From UBA4781 sp963674975 (GTDB lineage: Bacteria; Chloroflexota; Anaerolineae; Anaerolineales; Anaerolineaceae): a stretch of 64,000 nt of DNA. The notes under the pieces were generated by a model. It was not told the origin of the DNA. It searched no databases and was given only the letters and a program-made list of their open reading frames with translations. Below, piece by piece: positions 25,728 through 34,932 of the stretch (position 1 is its first letter; the number at the start of each line of letters is the position of its first letter). The stretch spans positions 248,001 through 312,000 of the forward strand of contig OY771913.1 of NCBI GenBank assembly GCA_963674975.1. Reading direction: 5' to 3'. Both the position numbers and the translations under genes were made by a program.

Positions 25728-26384
25728 ATGCCAAAAAGCAAAATTATGATTGTTGATGACCATGAAGTGGTCAGACTGGGATTGATTTCACTGCTGGAGC
25801 AAAATTCACAATATGAGGTTGTTGCACAAGCAGAAAATGCGTTGGAAGCAATTAAAAAAGTTGAAACCTATAAGCCTGATATTGTATTAATGGATATTCG
25901 TTTACCGGGTATGTCCGGGATCGAAGCCTGCGAAAAGATCTGCAGTAAATATCCGGATACAAAGGTGATCATGCTCACCTCTTATGCAGAAGATGAAATG
26001 CTGTTTTCGGCGATCAAAGCTGGAGCTTCGGGTTATGTGCTGAAACAGATCAACGCAAAAGACCTGATCAATTCAATCGAATCCGTGGCTCGAGGCGAAG
26101 CCTCACTTGACCCGGCTGTAACACAGCGTGTTTTTCAAGAGGTGCGTAAGGCAGTTCAGGAAGAAGAAGCATCTGCTTTTTCAAGCCTCAGCCAGCAGGA
26201 AAAGATGGTGCTTAAACTCGTCTCTGAAGGAAAAACTAATCGTGATATCGCTCAAAACTTGTTTCTGGGCGAAGGAACGGTGCGGAACTATGTAAGCAGC
26301 ATCCTTTCTAAGTTGAATGTCAGCAATCGAGCCGAAGCGGCTGCTTATGCGGTCGAACATAATCTAAAGGATTATCTAAATTAA
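25728..26384 (+). CDS. NarL/FixJ-family response regulator (orphan)
   Basis: This 218-residue regulator has a receiver domain (acid pocket D10-D11, phosphoacceptor D56 in VLMDIRLPG, conserved T/S in MLTSY and K in YVLKQ). A LuxR-type helix-turn-helix follows (about 150-205; SQQEKMVLKLVSEGKTNRDI and EGTVRNYVSS). The form resembles DevR/DosR-like regulators. No histidine kinase gene is adjacent. It sits 15 bp after xth and ends at a strong terminator. Confidence 0.92.
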   Translation: MPKSKIMIVDDHEVVRLGLISLLEQNSQYEVVAQAENALEAIKKVETYKPDIVLMDIRLPGMSGIEACEKICSKYPDTKVIMLTSYAEDEMLFSAIKAGASGYVLKQINAKDLINSIESVARGEASLDPAVTQRVFQEVRKAVQEEEASAFSSLSQQEKMVLKLVSEGKTNRDIAQNLFLGEGTVRNYVSSILSKLNVSNRAEAAAYAVEHNLKDYLN

Positions 26385-26388
26385 AAGC

Positions 26389-26423
26389 AGAAAGCGATGG
26401 GATCCCATCGCTTTCTATTTTTT
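26389..26423. terminator. Bidirectional terminator between response regulator and dgkA
   Basis: The perfect palindrome AGAAAGCGATGGGA/TCCCATCGCTTTCT is followed rightward by ATTTTTTATTTT. The leftward operon also ends here. Confidence 0.85.
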
Positions 26424-26790
26424 ATTTTAGAAGTGCTGTAAATTTCGGCAGATAAATGATCAGTCCGATAATGACTGATGTGATGGCTATGAAAAGAACG
26501 GCTGCAGCACTGAGATCTTTGATCGTTTTTGCCAGGGGATTATATTCCGTTACGATCAGATCGATCGTTTTTTCAATTGCTGTATTGAGTATTTCGGAAA
26601 CGATAACCAGTGCGATCAAAATAAAAAGAACAACCCATTCAATACGTTCCATAGGAAGAAAAGTGCTGAGTAGAATAATAAGGATACCTGCGATCAATTG
26701 AATGCGCAGATTCCTTTGTGTTTGCATAGCATATCGAAAACCATCAAACGCAAAGTGAAAAGCTTCTTGAAGGGTATATTTTTTATTCAT
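26422..26790 (-). CDS. dgkA: Diacylglycerol/undecaprenol kinase
   Basis: This 122-residue integral membrane kinase has three helices. The family signature SEILNTAIEKTIDLI carries the catalytic Glu and Asn, and KDLSAAAVLF lies in the third helix. The Gram-positive type recycles undecaprenol to undecaprenyl phosphate for wall precursors. It overlaps ybeY by 4 bp and is the last gene of a six-gene operon. Confidence 0.92.
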   Translation of the reverse strand: MNKKYTLQEAFHFAFDGFRYAMQTQRNLRIQLIAGILIILLSTFLPMERIEWVVLFILIALVIVSEILNTAIEKTIDLIVTEYNPLAKTIKDLSAAAVLFIAITSVIIGLIIYLPKFTALLK

Positions 26791-27227
26791 TCTTTTTTTT
26801 TAGCTGCCTTTTCAAATATCTCATCTTGAAGTGCAAACATCTTTTTCTCTTTCAATGGGGTGTCATGATCGTGCCCAAGAAGATGAAGTAAACCATGAAT
26901 GAACAGGAAAACTATTTCATCTTCAACCGGTTGATGATGTTCTCTTGCCTGTTTCCTGGCGGTGGGGAAGGAGATAATAATATCTCCCAGATATTCTTCA
27001 TCTGATTGTGGGTCTCGATATGGAATCGAAAACGACAGCACATCAGTAGTACGATCAACCTCTCGATAGGTCTTATTCAATGAACGTATTTCACGATCAT
27101 TGCAAATTTTCAGGCTCAAATTCTTCGTTTTTACATCTAACAAATGAAGTGCTGCTTCGGTACGTTCCCTGACAGCATCTTGATCCATTCTCAGGTTGTA
27201 GATCTCAGGAATAATAAATTGGATCAT
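26787..27227 (-). CDS. ybeY: Endoribonuclease YbeY (rRNA maturation factor)
   Basis: This 146-residue metal-dependent RNase matures the 16S rRNA 3' end. It is recognised by the zinc motif HGLLHLLGHDHD (HGxLHLxGHDH) near residue 110 and by NKTYREVDRTTDVLSF. It overlaps both neighbours by 4 bp, which indicates tight coupling. The usual companion phoH is missing from the operon. Confidence 0.94.
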   Translation of the reverse strand: MIQFIIPEIYNLRMDQDAVRERTEAALHLLDVKTKNLSLKICNDREIRSLNKTYREVDRTTDVLSFSIPYRDPQSDEEYLGDIIISFPTARKQAREHHQPVEDEIVFLFIHGLLHLLGHDHDTPLKEKKMFALQDEIFEKAAKKKE

Positions 27228-29275
27228 TTCGGGTATTTTAACCTTTGGTGATAGGTGTTCTTAAGCGTATTGAAGAACGATCTCTTGATCGATTGAATGC
27301 TTTTCATGGATAGACTGGTATCGTTCAGGTATCCATTCTGCAGAAGAGAATCAATGGATGTATCGACAATCTTATGGATCTCATCATCATCTTTGGGTAT
27401 TTCTGCCCTGGCGCGTGCTTCGACTTTATCTGCCATCATGAGAATAGCGGTTTCCCTGGAATGAGGATTGGGACCGGGATACTGGAAATTTGACAGATCA
27501 ATTTCCTTTTTATCACCATATAGTTTTTTTGCTTTGCTTAACTGATATTTTGTTGTCGAAATTCCATGGTGCTCGGAAATGAATGCTTCGATTTCAGGCG
27601 GAAGATGATATTCTCTGGCGAGCTTCAATCCATCTTCTACATGTTTGATAATGGTGGAGGCAGATTCAGCAGGATCCATATCATCATGAGTGTCGATGGC
27701 TCCAGATACCTGGTTTTCGATAAAGAAAGATGGGTTCATTGCTTTTCCGGCATCATGATAAAGCGCTCCAACTCGAGTCAATAACGGGTCGGCATCGATA
27801 CTGCGGGCAGCCTGTTCTGCCAGATTGGCTACCTGCAGACTGTGCTGGTAGCTTCCGGGAGCATTGGTCATGATCAACTGCAGCAGTGGATGATCGGGAC
27901 GGGAAAGATCCATCAGCTGGAGTGCGGTTGTTTTTCCTAAAAACGACGCCACAGCATACTGCATGATGAGGGTGATGCTGACGGATGCCATACCATTCAA
28001 GAAAGAAGCGCCGACCAGGGTTAGAATTCCCTCGGTATCAAAGTAAGTGGAGATCAGGCGGTACGCAACAACAGCAGCCGCTCCAACAAGACCCTGTATC
28101 AATCCGGTATAGAAGAAGACGGTGATCCTGCGCCCGCGCTGTAGAATAAAAATAGCCACGATACTAGAGATGAGATAAAAAACGGTTAATTCTACCGAGT
28201 TGTTCTGACCATACGCGGTCAATGTGCCTAATCCGATCGTGAAAATGATCCCTACTTCATAATTGATCAGGCTGGAAACAACCAAACCGAAAGCAGCTAA
28301 TGGGAAGATATAAGGTACAACCGTGCGATTGACAATGAAGAATCTCGCCAGAAACAGAAAAACCAGATATAAGAAGAGAATAGTTAACAGCGATTTGAAA
28401 TCATATTCAATCAGGTTCTTACGGTAGCGGTAAACATAAACTCCCTCCATCAAAACTACTGTAAAAACAAGCAGAAGTGATGAAATATATTTTAGAAGTG
28501 TGCTTTGCGGTGAGATTAAGCCCAGTTCCTGCAGAGCTTCCCATATTACCGGGGTGATCACTTCTCCTGTAGAAACGATCGTTTCACCGGAAATATATGT
28601 TTTGGTGATCGGTTCAACTTCAGCGCGCGCCTGTTCAATGGATTCATTGGTTTTATCGGCGCTGAAAAGGCTGGTTGCCACAACCATTGGTGTAACTAGC
28701 GAATTGATGATCTCTGTTTCAGAATCGTTGAAAGAATAGCTGATTAAAGGCAGAACACTCCGCTTTGCCTGGGCTAATTGATCTTCCCTGATGGTACTGC
28801 GCATCACTTCTTCAAGCACAAAGAGCGCTTCGTTTTGCACAGATTCCCATTTTTCTTCATTGAAATTGAGAATATTTGTTGCCATATCAGTTGTTACTGT
28901 AATGTTTTCAAGCGCTTGCAGATCAGCGATCTTCTGCTCCTGCGTGGCATATTCATCCTCACGAACAGAACTGATATAGTTCAGCACATTTTTCATGTTT
29001 TCCAGCTGCTGTCTGCTTATTGCAGGGTCAGCAGCAAGGTAAATAGGAAGGACCGACTGTTCAGCCAGGTCCTGCGCATTCTCGGTCAGTGTGCTGCTGA
29101 CAAAGGTGAATGTTTCTGGAGCACGAATGTCCTGCGTGGCAACACTCCCAACGCTGAATGAGACGGTGGATTGCCGGTATGTGAAGGGGAGGATCAAAGA
29201 AGCATAGCATAAACCTGTGAAAACAAGGAAGGTTAAAATGGTTTTCAGGCTAATCTTTGACCATAATTTTTCCAT
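27224..29275 (-). CDS. 7TM-HD domain phosphodiesterase, PgpH/YqfF type
   Basis: This 683-residue membrane protein has an N-terminal TM helix, a large extracytoplasmic 7TMR-HDED domain (about 40-255), seven transmembrane helices (about 265-450) and a cytoplasmic HD domain with SYQHSLQVANLAEQAA and the metal-binding HD in LYHDAGK. PgpH of Listeria and YqfF degrade the second messenger c-di-AMP, and this is the expected role. It lies 3 bp from yqeY and overlaps ybeY by 4 bp. Confidence 0.9.
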   Translation of the reverse strand: MEKLWSKISLKTILTFLVFTGLCYASLILPFTYRQSTVSFSVGSVATQDIRAPETFTFVSSTLTENAQDLAEQSVLPIYLAADPAISRQQLENMKNVLNYISSVREDEYATQEQKIADLQALENITVTTDMATNILNFNEEKWESVQNEALFVLEEVMRSTIREDQLAQAKRSVLPLISYSFNDSETEIINSLVTPMVVATSLFSADKTNESIEQARAEVEPITKTYISGETIVSTGEVITPVIWEALQELGLISPQSTLLKYISSLLLVFTVVLMEGVYVYRYRKNLIEYDFKSLLTILFLYLVFLFLARFFIVNRTVVPYIFPLAAFGLVVSSLINYEVGIIFTIGLGTLTAYGQNNSVELTVFYLISSIVAIFILQRGRRITVFFYTGLIQGLVGAAAVVAYRLISTYFDTEGILTLVGASFLNGMASVSITLIMQYAVASFLGKTTALQLMDLSRPDHPLLQLIMTNAPGSYQHSLQVANLAEQAARSIDADPLLTRVGALYHDAGKAMNPSFFIENQVSGAIDTHDDMDPAESASTIIKHVEDGLKLAREYHLPPEIEAFISEHHGISTTKYQLSKAKKLYGDKKEIDLSNFQYPGPNPHSRETAILMMADKVEARARAEIPKDDDEIHKIVDTSIDSLLQNGYLNDTSLSMKSIQSIKRSFFNTLKNTYHQRLKYPK

Positions 29276-29278
29276 AAT

Positions 29279-29725
29279 TTATCCTGCAAGGAACTTGCGA
29301 ACTGCCTGGCTGATCGCGCTGTTGGCAGCACGCCCCTGAACCTGCTGAACCGCAGCAGGCATGACTTTCCCCATATCTTTGATAGATTCTGCACCGGTTT
29401 CAACAATGATCTTCTTTACCAGTTCTTCCAGCTCTGTTTCAGAAAGAGGAGCAGGAAGATATTTTTCGAGAATACTGATATCATGCTCATTTTCATCGAT
29501 GATATCCTGTCGATTCCCTTTTTGGGCTTCTTCGATGGATTCCTGCCGGACTTTGATCTCTTTCTGCAGAACGTTTACAACTTCCAACTCATCCAGCGGT
29601 TTACGTTTATCTTTTTCTGCATATTTAATGGATGCCATTGCCATACGAAGCGTACGTACGATATCAGATTTCTTATCTTTCATCGCCGCAAAAAGATCTT
29701 TTTCTATATTTTCAACAATTTTCAT
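29279..29725 (-). CDS. yqeY: GatB/YqeY domain-containing protein
   Basis: This 148-residue helical protein is related to the C-terminal tRNA-binding domain of GatB. The pattern DLFAAMKDKKSDIVRTLRM, QKEIKVRQESIEEA and the terminal GRAANSAISQAVRKFL match the YqeY family. It possibly affects tRNA-dependent amidation; the function is not firmly established. It is encoded 3 bp upstream of the pgpH-like gene. Confidence 0.92.
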   Translation of the reverse strand: MKIVENIEKDLFAAMKDKKSDIVRTLRMAMASIKYAEKDKRKPLDELEVVNVLQKEIKVRQESIEEAQKGNRQDIIDENEHDISILEKYLPAPLSETELEELVKKIIVETGAESIKDMGKVMPAAVQQVQGRAANSAISQAVRKFLAG

Positions 29726-29745
29726 ATCTTCCTCTTTTTCTTGAT

Positions 29746-30636
29746 CTACTCAACTTTTTCCAATTGAAGCAGACGTTTGAAAGCATATAAGGCAACTTCA
29801 ACCATATCATCAGACGGTTGATTCGTGGTTAATTTTTGAAGCCATAGATTGGGTTTTGAAATGATTTTTACGAATGGGTTCTTTTCATATTTGCCCAGTA
29901 TACGGATGAATTCATAAGAAATCATCGCAATAACAGGAATAAGAATAATCCTGCTTAATAAACGCAGGAAAACATTTGAAGATGGAAACAAAGAAAAGAC
30001 CAGGATGGAAACAACCATGACGGTCAGCAGAAATGAAGTTCCACAGCGCGGATGGGCAGTGGAATATTTCTGTACAGATGCGGCTTCAAGGGCATCGCCG
30101 TGTTCATAGGCAGCAATTGTCTTATGTTCGGCGCCATGATATGAGAAAACCCGCTTGATATCTTCCATTTTCCCTATCAGCGCGAGGTACACGATCATAA
30201 TGACCAACCGGAGAACACCTTCGATAAAATTGATGGTGAACGATGAAAAATTGGTTGATTTATAAAGGAACTGCATCAGCAGAGTTGGTATGAAAAAGAA
30301 AATGGTCAAAGCGAATAACAAAGAGACCAGTATGGTGAAATAGAATACAGGTCCTTCGATCTTTTCTTCCTCGTCTGGAATCTGCATATTCGATGAAATG
30401 GTTATATATTTCATTCCAAGCACCAGAGAATCCCATAGAATAACGAGTCCTCGTAAAAAGGGAATGTCTCTGATCTTTTTTGTGTAAATGCCGGTTAATT
30501 TTTCTTCAACTACCTTGATCGAACCATCCGGAAGTCGAAAAGCAGCGGTCAGATAGCTGCGACCGCGCATCAAGATGCCTTCAATGAGAGCCTGTCCGCC
30601 ATAATTGACCAGGGGAATCGCTTGTTTTTCAGGCAT
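29746..30636 (-). CDS. DUF1385 family membrane protein (YqhQ-like)
   Basis: This 296-residue protein has the family start YGGQALIEGILMRG. It also has the conserved FSYHGAEHKTIAAYEHG and HPRCGTSFLL motifs and about four hydrophobic helices. Metal binding through the conserved His/Glu/Cys is plausible but unproven; the role is unknown. GGAGAG precedes the ATG, which overlaps the upstream dipeptidase by 8 bp. Confidence 0.9.
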   Translation of the reverse strand: MPEKQAIPLVNYGGQALIEGILMRGRSYLTAAFRLPDGSIKVVEEKLTGIYTKKIRDIPFLRGLVILWDSLVLGMKYITISSNMQIPDEEEKIEGPVFYFTILVSLLFALTIFFFIPTLLMQFLYKSTNFSSFTINFIEGVLRLVIMIVYLALIGKMEDIKRVFSYHGAEHKTIAAYEHGDALEAASVQKYSTAHPRCGTSFLLTVMVVSILVFSLFPSSNVFLRLLSRIILIPVIAMISYEFIRILGKYEKNPFVKIISKPNLWLQKLTTNQPSDDMVEVALYAFKRLLQLEKVE

Positions 30637-32020
30637 CCTTCTCTCCTAGAGCATAGAAAAAGCGAATGGTAGCTTCAATGCCCTTCTTCCAGGTAGGAAT
30701 GTGGATGTGTTCATTCGGACTGTGGATCAAATCACCTGGCAGGCAGAAACCACTTAATATCGATTCGGTTCCCAGAAAATCTTTCATGTGAGAAACGATC
30801 GGAATACTTCCGCCCTCATGTTTATAAATGGGGTCAATACCCCAGGTTTCTTTCAGAGCTTTCGCAAAAGCCTGCGTTGCAAAGTAATTCGGGTCTGCAA
30901 TGCTGGCTGGGTCGCTGGATAACTGTACAACCTTCCATTTAATCTGTGAAGGCGCATGTTCTTTCATATACTGTACAAGCTGGTCATTCACTTCTGCAGG
31001 AGTCTGGCTGGGAACAAGCCGCATGGATATTTTTGCCATCGCTGTCGAGGGAATGACTGTTTTTGGACCTTCTCCGATGTAACCGGAATTGAATCCATTG
31101 ACATCCAGGGTGGGGCGTGCGCCGATCCTTTCTACTGCGGTATATCCTTCTTCTCCATATAATTCATTCACGCCGGTCTGTTTTTTATAAAAATCATCGG
31201 TGATATTAAGGCGGGCTAATTCTTTTCGTTCTTCTTCAGTGAGGGGTTTGACCGAATCATAAAAACCGGGCAGCAGGATTTTTCCATGACTGTCTTTCAT
31301 CCCGGCGATCAGCTCGGATAATGCCTGCGCTGGATTGTAAACAACACCACCGAATAAACCAGAATGCAGATCGTGATCGGGACCCTGTACATAAATTTCA
31401 AAATATGCCAGTCCTCTTAAACCGTATACGATGGTTGGTTCGTTTTCACCCATCATACCGGCATCCAGATTGAGCACAAAGTCTGATTTCAAGAGTTCTG
31501 TGTGATCGCGCAAAAAATCAACAATCGAAGGTGATCCAATTTCTTCTTCACCTTCATAGATGAACTTCAAATTCACATTGAGTGCATTTACCGCTAAAAG
31601 TGATTCAATTGCGTATAGGCTTGCAAGGATCTGACCTTTCATGTCCGATGATCCTCGTGCAGCCAGATTCTCTCCATCCATTACTGGTTCAAAAGGTCCG
31701 CTTTTCCATTCGTTCATCGGATCTGGAGGCTGTACATCATAATGTCCGTAAATAAGGACGGTGGGTTTTTCAGAACCTGCTTTCAGGTAATCACCATAAA
31801 CAATGGGGTGTTTCCTTGTTTGGAAGATCTGAACATTTTCCATTCCCATTGATTTGAGATAATCTGATAGCCAGTTGGCAGCTTTCTCTATATCACCATT
31901 CCATTTCGAATCTGCAGAAATAGAAGGTATCTTTAGAAAATCGATAAATTTATTAAAATAATCTTGATAATTTGAGTGAAAAGCTTCAATTGCATTGTTT
32001 AGTTTTGTATTGTTTGTCAT
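30629..32020 (-). CDS. M20-family dipeptidase/peptidase
   Basis: This 463-residue metallopeptidase has zinc ligands in YGHYDVQPP, the RGSSDMKGQ aspartate, the catalytic Glu pair in YEGEEEIGS, and HEGGSIPI near the end, typical of the CNDP/PepV-like branch. It is probably a cytosolic dipeptidase. ATG 32020 is chosen because GGAG lies 6 nt upstream; an ATG at 32032 overlaps that ribosome-binding site. It is the first gene of the operon ending at dgkA. A TATAAT-like -10 lies about 30 bp upstream. Confidence 0.92.
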   Translation of the reverse strand: MTNNTKLNNAIEAFHSNYQDYFNKFIDFLKIPSISADSKWNGDIEKAANWLSDYLKSMGMENVQIFQTRKHPIVYGDYLKAGSEKPTVLIYGHYDVQPPDPMNEWKSGPFEPVMDGENLAARGSSDMKGQILASLYAIESLLAVNALNVNLKFIYEGEEEIGSPSIVDFLRDHTELLKSDFVLNLDAGMMGENEPTIVYGLRGLAYFEIYVQGPDHDLHSGLFGGVVYNPAQALSELIAGMKDSHGKILLPGFYDSVKPLTEEERKELARLNITDDFYKKQTGVNELYGEEGYTAVERIGARPTLDVNGFNSGYIGEGPKTVIPSTAMAKISMRLVPSQTPAEVNDQLVQYMKEHAPSQIKWKVVQLSSDPASIADPNYFATQAFAKALKETWGIDPIYKHEGGSIPIVSHMKDFLGTESILSGFCLPGDLIHSPNEHIHIPTWKKGIEATIRFFYALGEKDA

Positions 32021-32085
32021 CTTTATCTCCATGCATAGTTAGGTCGATTATATTACATAATAAAAGAACTTGTTTCTTCACGCTA

Positions 32086-32094
32086 TGCTACAAT
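32086..32094 (+). promoter_or_regulatory. Extended -10 promoter for the ssnA-F420 operon
   Basis: TGC-TACAAT is identical to the extended -10 before xth (24900-24908), including TTGTTTC a little upstream; here that box sits only 13 bp away. The start is expected about 20 bp before the ssnA ATG. Confidence 0.5.
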
Positions 32095-32121
32095 AATCTG
32101 TAAATTCAGGTTGAGTGAAAA

Positions 32122-33462
32122 ATGATCATAACAAATGCAAATATCATCACCTGTGAAACTCCCAATACCATTCTAGAAGGGTATTCTCTTTTTATAAAAG
32201 AAAATACAATCGTAAAAATCCAAAAAGGAACAGTTAATAAAAGTGATTTCCCCAATGAGGAGTTCCTGGATGCCGATGGGCAGTATGTGATGCCCGGTTC
32301 GATCTGCTCGCATACCCATTTTTATGGAGCCTATTCACGTGGAATGAGTATCCCGGGAAAACCACCAGCCGATTTTCCTGAAATATTGGATAAGCTGTGG
32401 TGGAAATTAGATAAGGCGCTGGACCATAAAGCTGTTTATTATTCAGCGCTGGTATGTATGCTGGATGCCATCAGATATGGAACCACCACATTAATTGATC
32501 ATCATGCTTCTCCTAATGCAATCGCGGGATCACTGGATGATATTGCTCAAGCTGCATTGGAAAGCGGATTAAGAGTATCCACCTGCTACGAAGTGACCGA
32601 TCGGGATGGAAAGAAAAAATCAAAAGCCGGTATCGATGAAAATATCCGCTTTATTGAACGCTATCAAAAGGGAGAACTTCCGGAAAGAATATTTCCCACG
32701 TTCGGGCTGCATGCCAGCCTGACCCTGGATGATGACACCCTTGAGCAATGCGCCTCCAGCATACCCGAAGGATTTGGTTTTCACATCCACGTGGCAGAAC
32801 ATCCTGTGGATGAATATGATAGTATTTACCGCTGCGGAAAACGCATCATTGAGCGGTTAGATGGTTTTCATGTCTTAAATCCTTCCACGATCATTGTGCA
32901 CGCAGTGCATATCGATGCAAAAGAAATGGAGATCATCAAAGATCGAAAAGCCTGGGTATCGCATCAGCCGCGCTCGAACATGAATAATGCGGTAGGGCTG
33001 CCGCAGGTAGAATCCATGCTGCATCTGGATATCCCCGTATGTTTGGGAAATGATGGTTTCTCGAATTCCATGTGGGATGAATGGAAAGCCGCTTATCTGG
33101 CACATAAATTGATCCACTATGATCCGCGCAGTATGGGTGCCGACACGATCGCTGCCATGGCATGGAAGAATAATGCCGCATTGGTCAAGAAGCTTAGCGG
33201 ATCAGATGTGGGTATCATTCGAAATGGAGCAAAAGCAGATATTATTTTCGTAGACTATAAATCATTTACCCCGGTAACCGCGAGTAATTTACCGTGGCAT
33301 ATGGTTTTTGGCTTTCAAAACAACATGGTTACCACTACCATTGTGGATGGAAAAGTTCTCATGAGAAATGGGGAGATAATCTCCCTTGATGAAGAAAAGA
33401 TCATCCATGAGGCAGTGAAAATTGCTCCTGCTGTATGGGAGCGGTATGGAAAACAGTTTTAA
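32122..33462 (+). CDS. ssnA: Putative aminohydrolase SsnA (amidohydrolase superfamily)
   Basis: This 446-residue metal-dependent hydrolase has the SsnA-type metal site H64-x-H66 (CSHTHFYG), HIHVAEH in the middle, and the catalytic Asp in LGNDGFSNSMWDEW. The family is related to guanine and chlorohydrolase-type deaminases. In E. coli and clostridia ssnA lies in molybdenum-hydroxylase/purine clusters, as it does here (39-43 kb). The natural substrate is not established. It heads an operon of seven genes ending at 38.9 kb. Confidence 0.88.
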   Translation: MIITNANIITCETPNTILEGYSLFIKENTIVKIQKGTVNKSDFPNEEFLDADGQYVMPGSICSHTHFYGAYSRGMSIPGKPPADFPEILDKLWWKLDKALDHKAVYYSALVCMLDAIRYGTTTLIDHHASPNAIAGSLDDIAQAALESGLRVSTCYEVTDRDGKKKSKAGIDENIRFIERYQKGELPERIFPTFGLHASLTLDDDTLEQCASSIPEGFGFHIHVAEHPVDEYDSIYRCGKRIIERLDGFHVLNPSTIIVHAVHIDAKEMEIIKDRKAWVSHQPRSNMNNAVGLPQVESMLHLDIPVCLGNDGFSNSMWDEWKAAYLAHKLIHYDPRSMGADTIAAMAWKNNAALVKKLSGSDVGIIRNGAKADIIFVDYKSFTPVTASNLPWHMVFGFQNNMVTTTIVDGKVLMRNGEIISLDEEKIIHEAVKIAPAVWERYGKQF

Positions 33463-33491
33463 CACCTATTGATCATCTCAGGAGAGAATTT

Positions 33492-34142
33492 ATGATAATT
33501 GCAATTATTGGTGGAACCGGTAAGGAAGGCAAGGGTCTGGCATACCGCTGGGCAAAAGCCGGGCATCAGATCATTATCGGTTCACGACAATATGAAAAAG
33601 CGCAGCACGCTGCCAGCGAACTCAATGATACTTTTCCAGCAATCAAGCCGGTTCAGGGAGAACAGAATGTGGATGCAGCCAGAAAAGCCGAGCTGGTTGT
33701 GATCACCGTTCCTTATGCTGCTCATATTCCAACACTGGAATCCATCCATGATGCCGTGCAGGGCAAGATCGTGATCGATGTGACCGTACCATTAGTGCCG
33801 CCAAAAGTAAGCCGTGTACATATTCCTGCCGGTGGAAGCGCCGCACAGGAAGCGCAGGAGAAATTAGGAGAAAATGTAAAAGTAGTTTCTGCCTTTCAAA
33901 ATGTATCTTATGAAAAATTACTCAACGATGAAGACCTTAACTGTGATGTGCTGGTATGCGGAAATAACAAAGAAGCCAAAGAAACTGTGCTTGATTTGAT
34001 AAAAGATGCTGACTTAAAGGGATATAATGCCGGTTCGCTGCAGAATTCGATCGTTAGCGAAGGGATGACTTCTGTATTGATCTTTATCAACAAGCAATTT
34101 GGAGTACAATCCGCCGGAATAAAAATTACAGGGATTGAATAA
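33492..34142 (+). CDS. npdG: NADPH:coenzyme F420 oxidoreductase
   Basis: This 216-residue protein has the Rossmann motif IIGGTGKEGKGLAYRWAKAGH and the NADP-recognising GSR that follows. The conserved VVITVPYAAH and DVTVPLVPPKV are typical of F420-dependent NADP reductases, which equilibrate F420H2 and NADPH. The ATG at 33492 has AGGAGAG upstream and is clearly preferred over an upstream in-frame ATG at 33435 that lies inside ssnA. It is encoded directly before the F420 biosynthesis genes. Confidence 0.9.
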   Translation: MIIAIIGGTGKEGKGLAYRWAKAGHQIIIGSRQYEKAQHAASELNDTFPAIKPVQGEQNVDAARKAELVVITVPYAAHIPTLESIHDAVQGKIVIDVTVPLVPPKVSRVHIPAGGSAAQEAQEKLGENVKVVSAFQNVSYEKLLNDEDLNCDVLVCGNNKEAKETVLDLIKDADLKGYNAGSLQNSIVSEGMTSVLIFINKQFGVQSAGIKITGIE

Positions 34143-34155
34143 TCTTCAGTAATCT

Positions 34156-34932
34156 ATGACACGTAAGCCTTTAATCTTTACCCCTATCGATGCAATCCCG
34201 CTCATCCAGCCTGGTCAGGATATGCCAGAACTGATCGGACAGGCTTTGCGGGAGAAAAAAATTAAACTTGATAATGGAGATATTCTGGTAGTTACCCAGA
34301 AGATCATATCGAAAGCGGAAGGAAGGTTAGTTAATTTATCTACTATTATCCCCTCAACAAAAGCTATCAAACTGGCAAAAAAAACAAAAAAAGATGCTCG
34401 TCTGGTTGAATTGGTCCTATCAGAAAGCAAAGCAGTCATTCGAGCGAAAGAAAATACCCTGATTGTTGAACACAAATTAGGCTTTATCTGCGCCAATGCC
34501 GGTATCGATCATTCCAATGTAAAAGGAGATTGGGGTGAAGGAGATGACTGGTATTTACTGCTGCCCGCTGATCCGGATGCTTCCTGCACAAGAATTCGCT
34601 CATTTTTCAAAAGAGAAACAGGGTTAGATATCGGGGTCATGATCATCGATTCGCATGGGCGCGCCTGGCGCAAGGGAACCGTGGGTATTTCAATCGGCGC
34701 ATCAGGAGTGCCGGGTATCGTCGATATGCGCGGTAAAGAAGATATTTATAAATATCACCTGAAGATAACACAGATCGCAGCAGCCGATGAACTGGCAGCC
34801 TCCGCATCTCTCTTGATGGGGCAGGCGGATGAACTGATCCCAATTGTGCATGTGCGGGGCTTTCCATATCCATTTTCTGATGAACCCTTCCATACTATCC
34901 TTCGAAACAAGGAAGATGATCTTTTCCGATGA
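34156..34932 (+). CDS. cofE: Coenzyme F420:L-glutamate ligase
   Basis: This 258-residue protein of the CofE/FbiB-N family adds glutamate residues to F420-0 using GTP. Signatures are GDILVVTQKIISKAEGR near the N-terminus, the DSHGRAWRKGTVGISIG nucleotide/metal region and MGQADE near the C-terminus. No nitroreductase domain is fused, unlike mycobacterial FbiB. It overlaps cofD by 4 bp (ATGA). Confidence 0.93.
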   Translation: MTRKPLIFTPIDAIPLIQPGQDMPELIGQALREKKIKLDNGDILVVTQKIISKAEGRLVNLSTIIPSTKAIKLAKKTKKDARLVELVLSESKAVIRAKENTLIVEHKLGFICANAGIDHSNVKGDWGEGDDWYLLLPADPDASCTRIRSFFKRETGLDIGVMIIDSHGRAWRKGTVGISIGASGVPGIVDMRGKEDIYKYHLKITQIAAADELAASASLLMGQADELIPIVHVRGFPYPFSDEPFHTILRNKEDDLFR

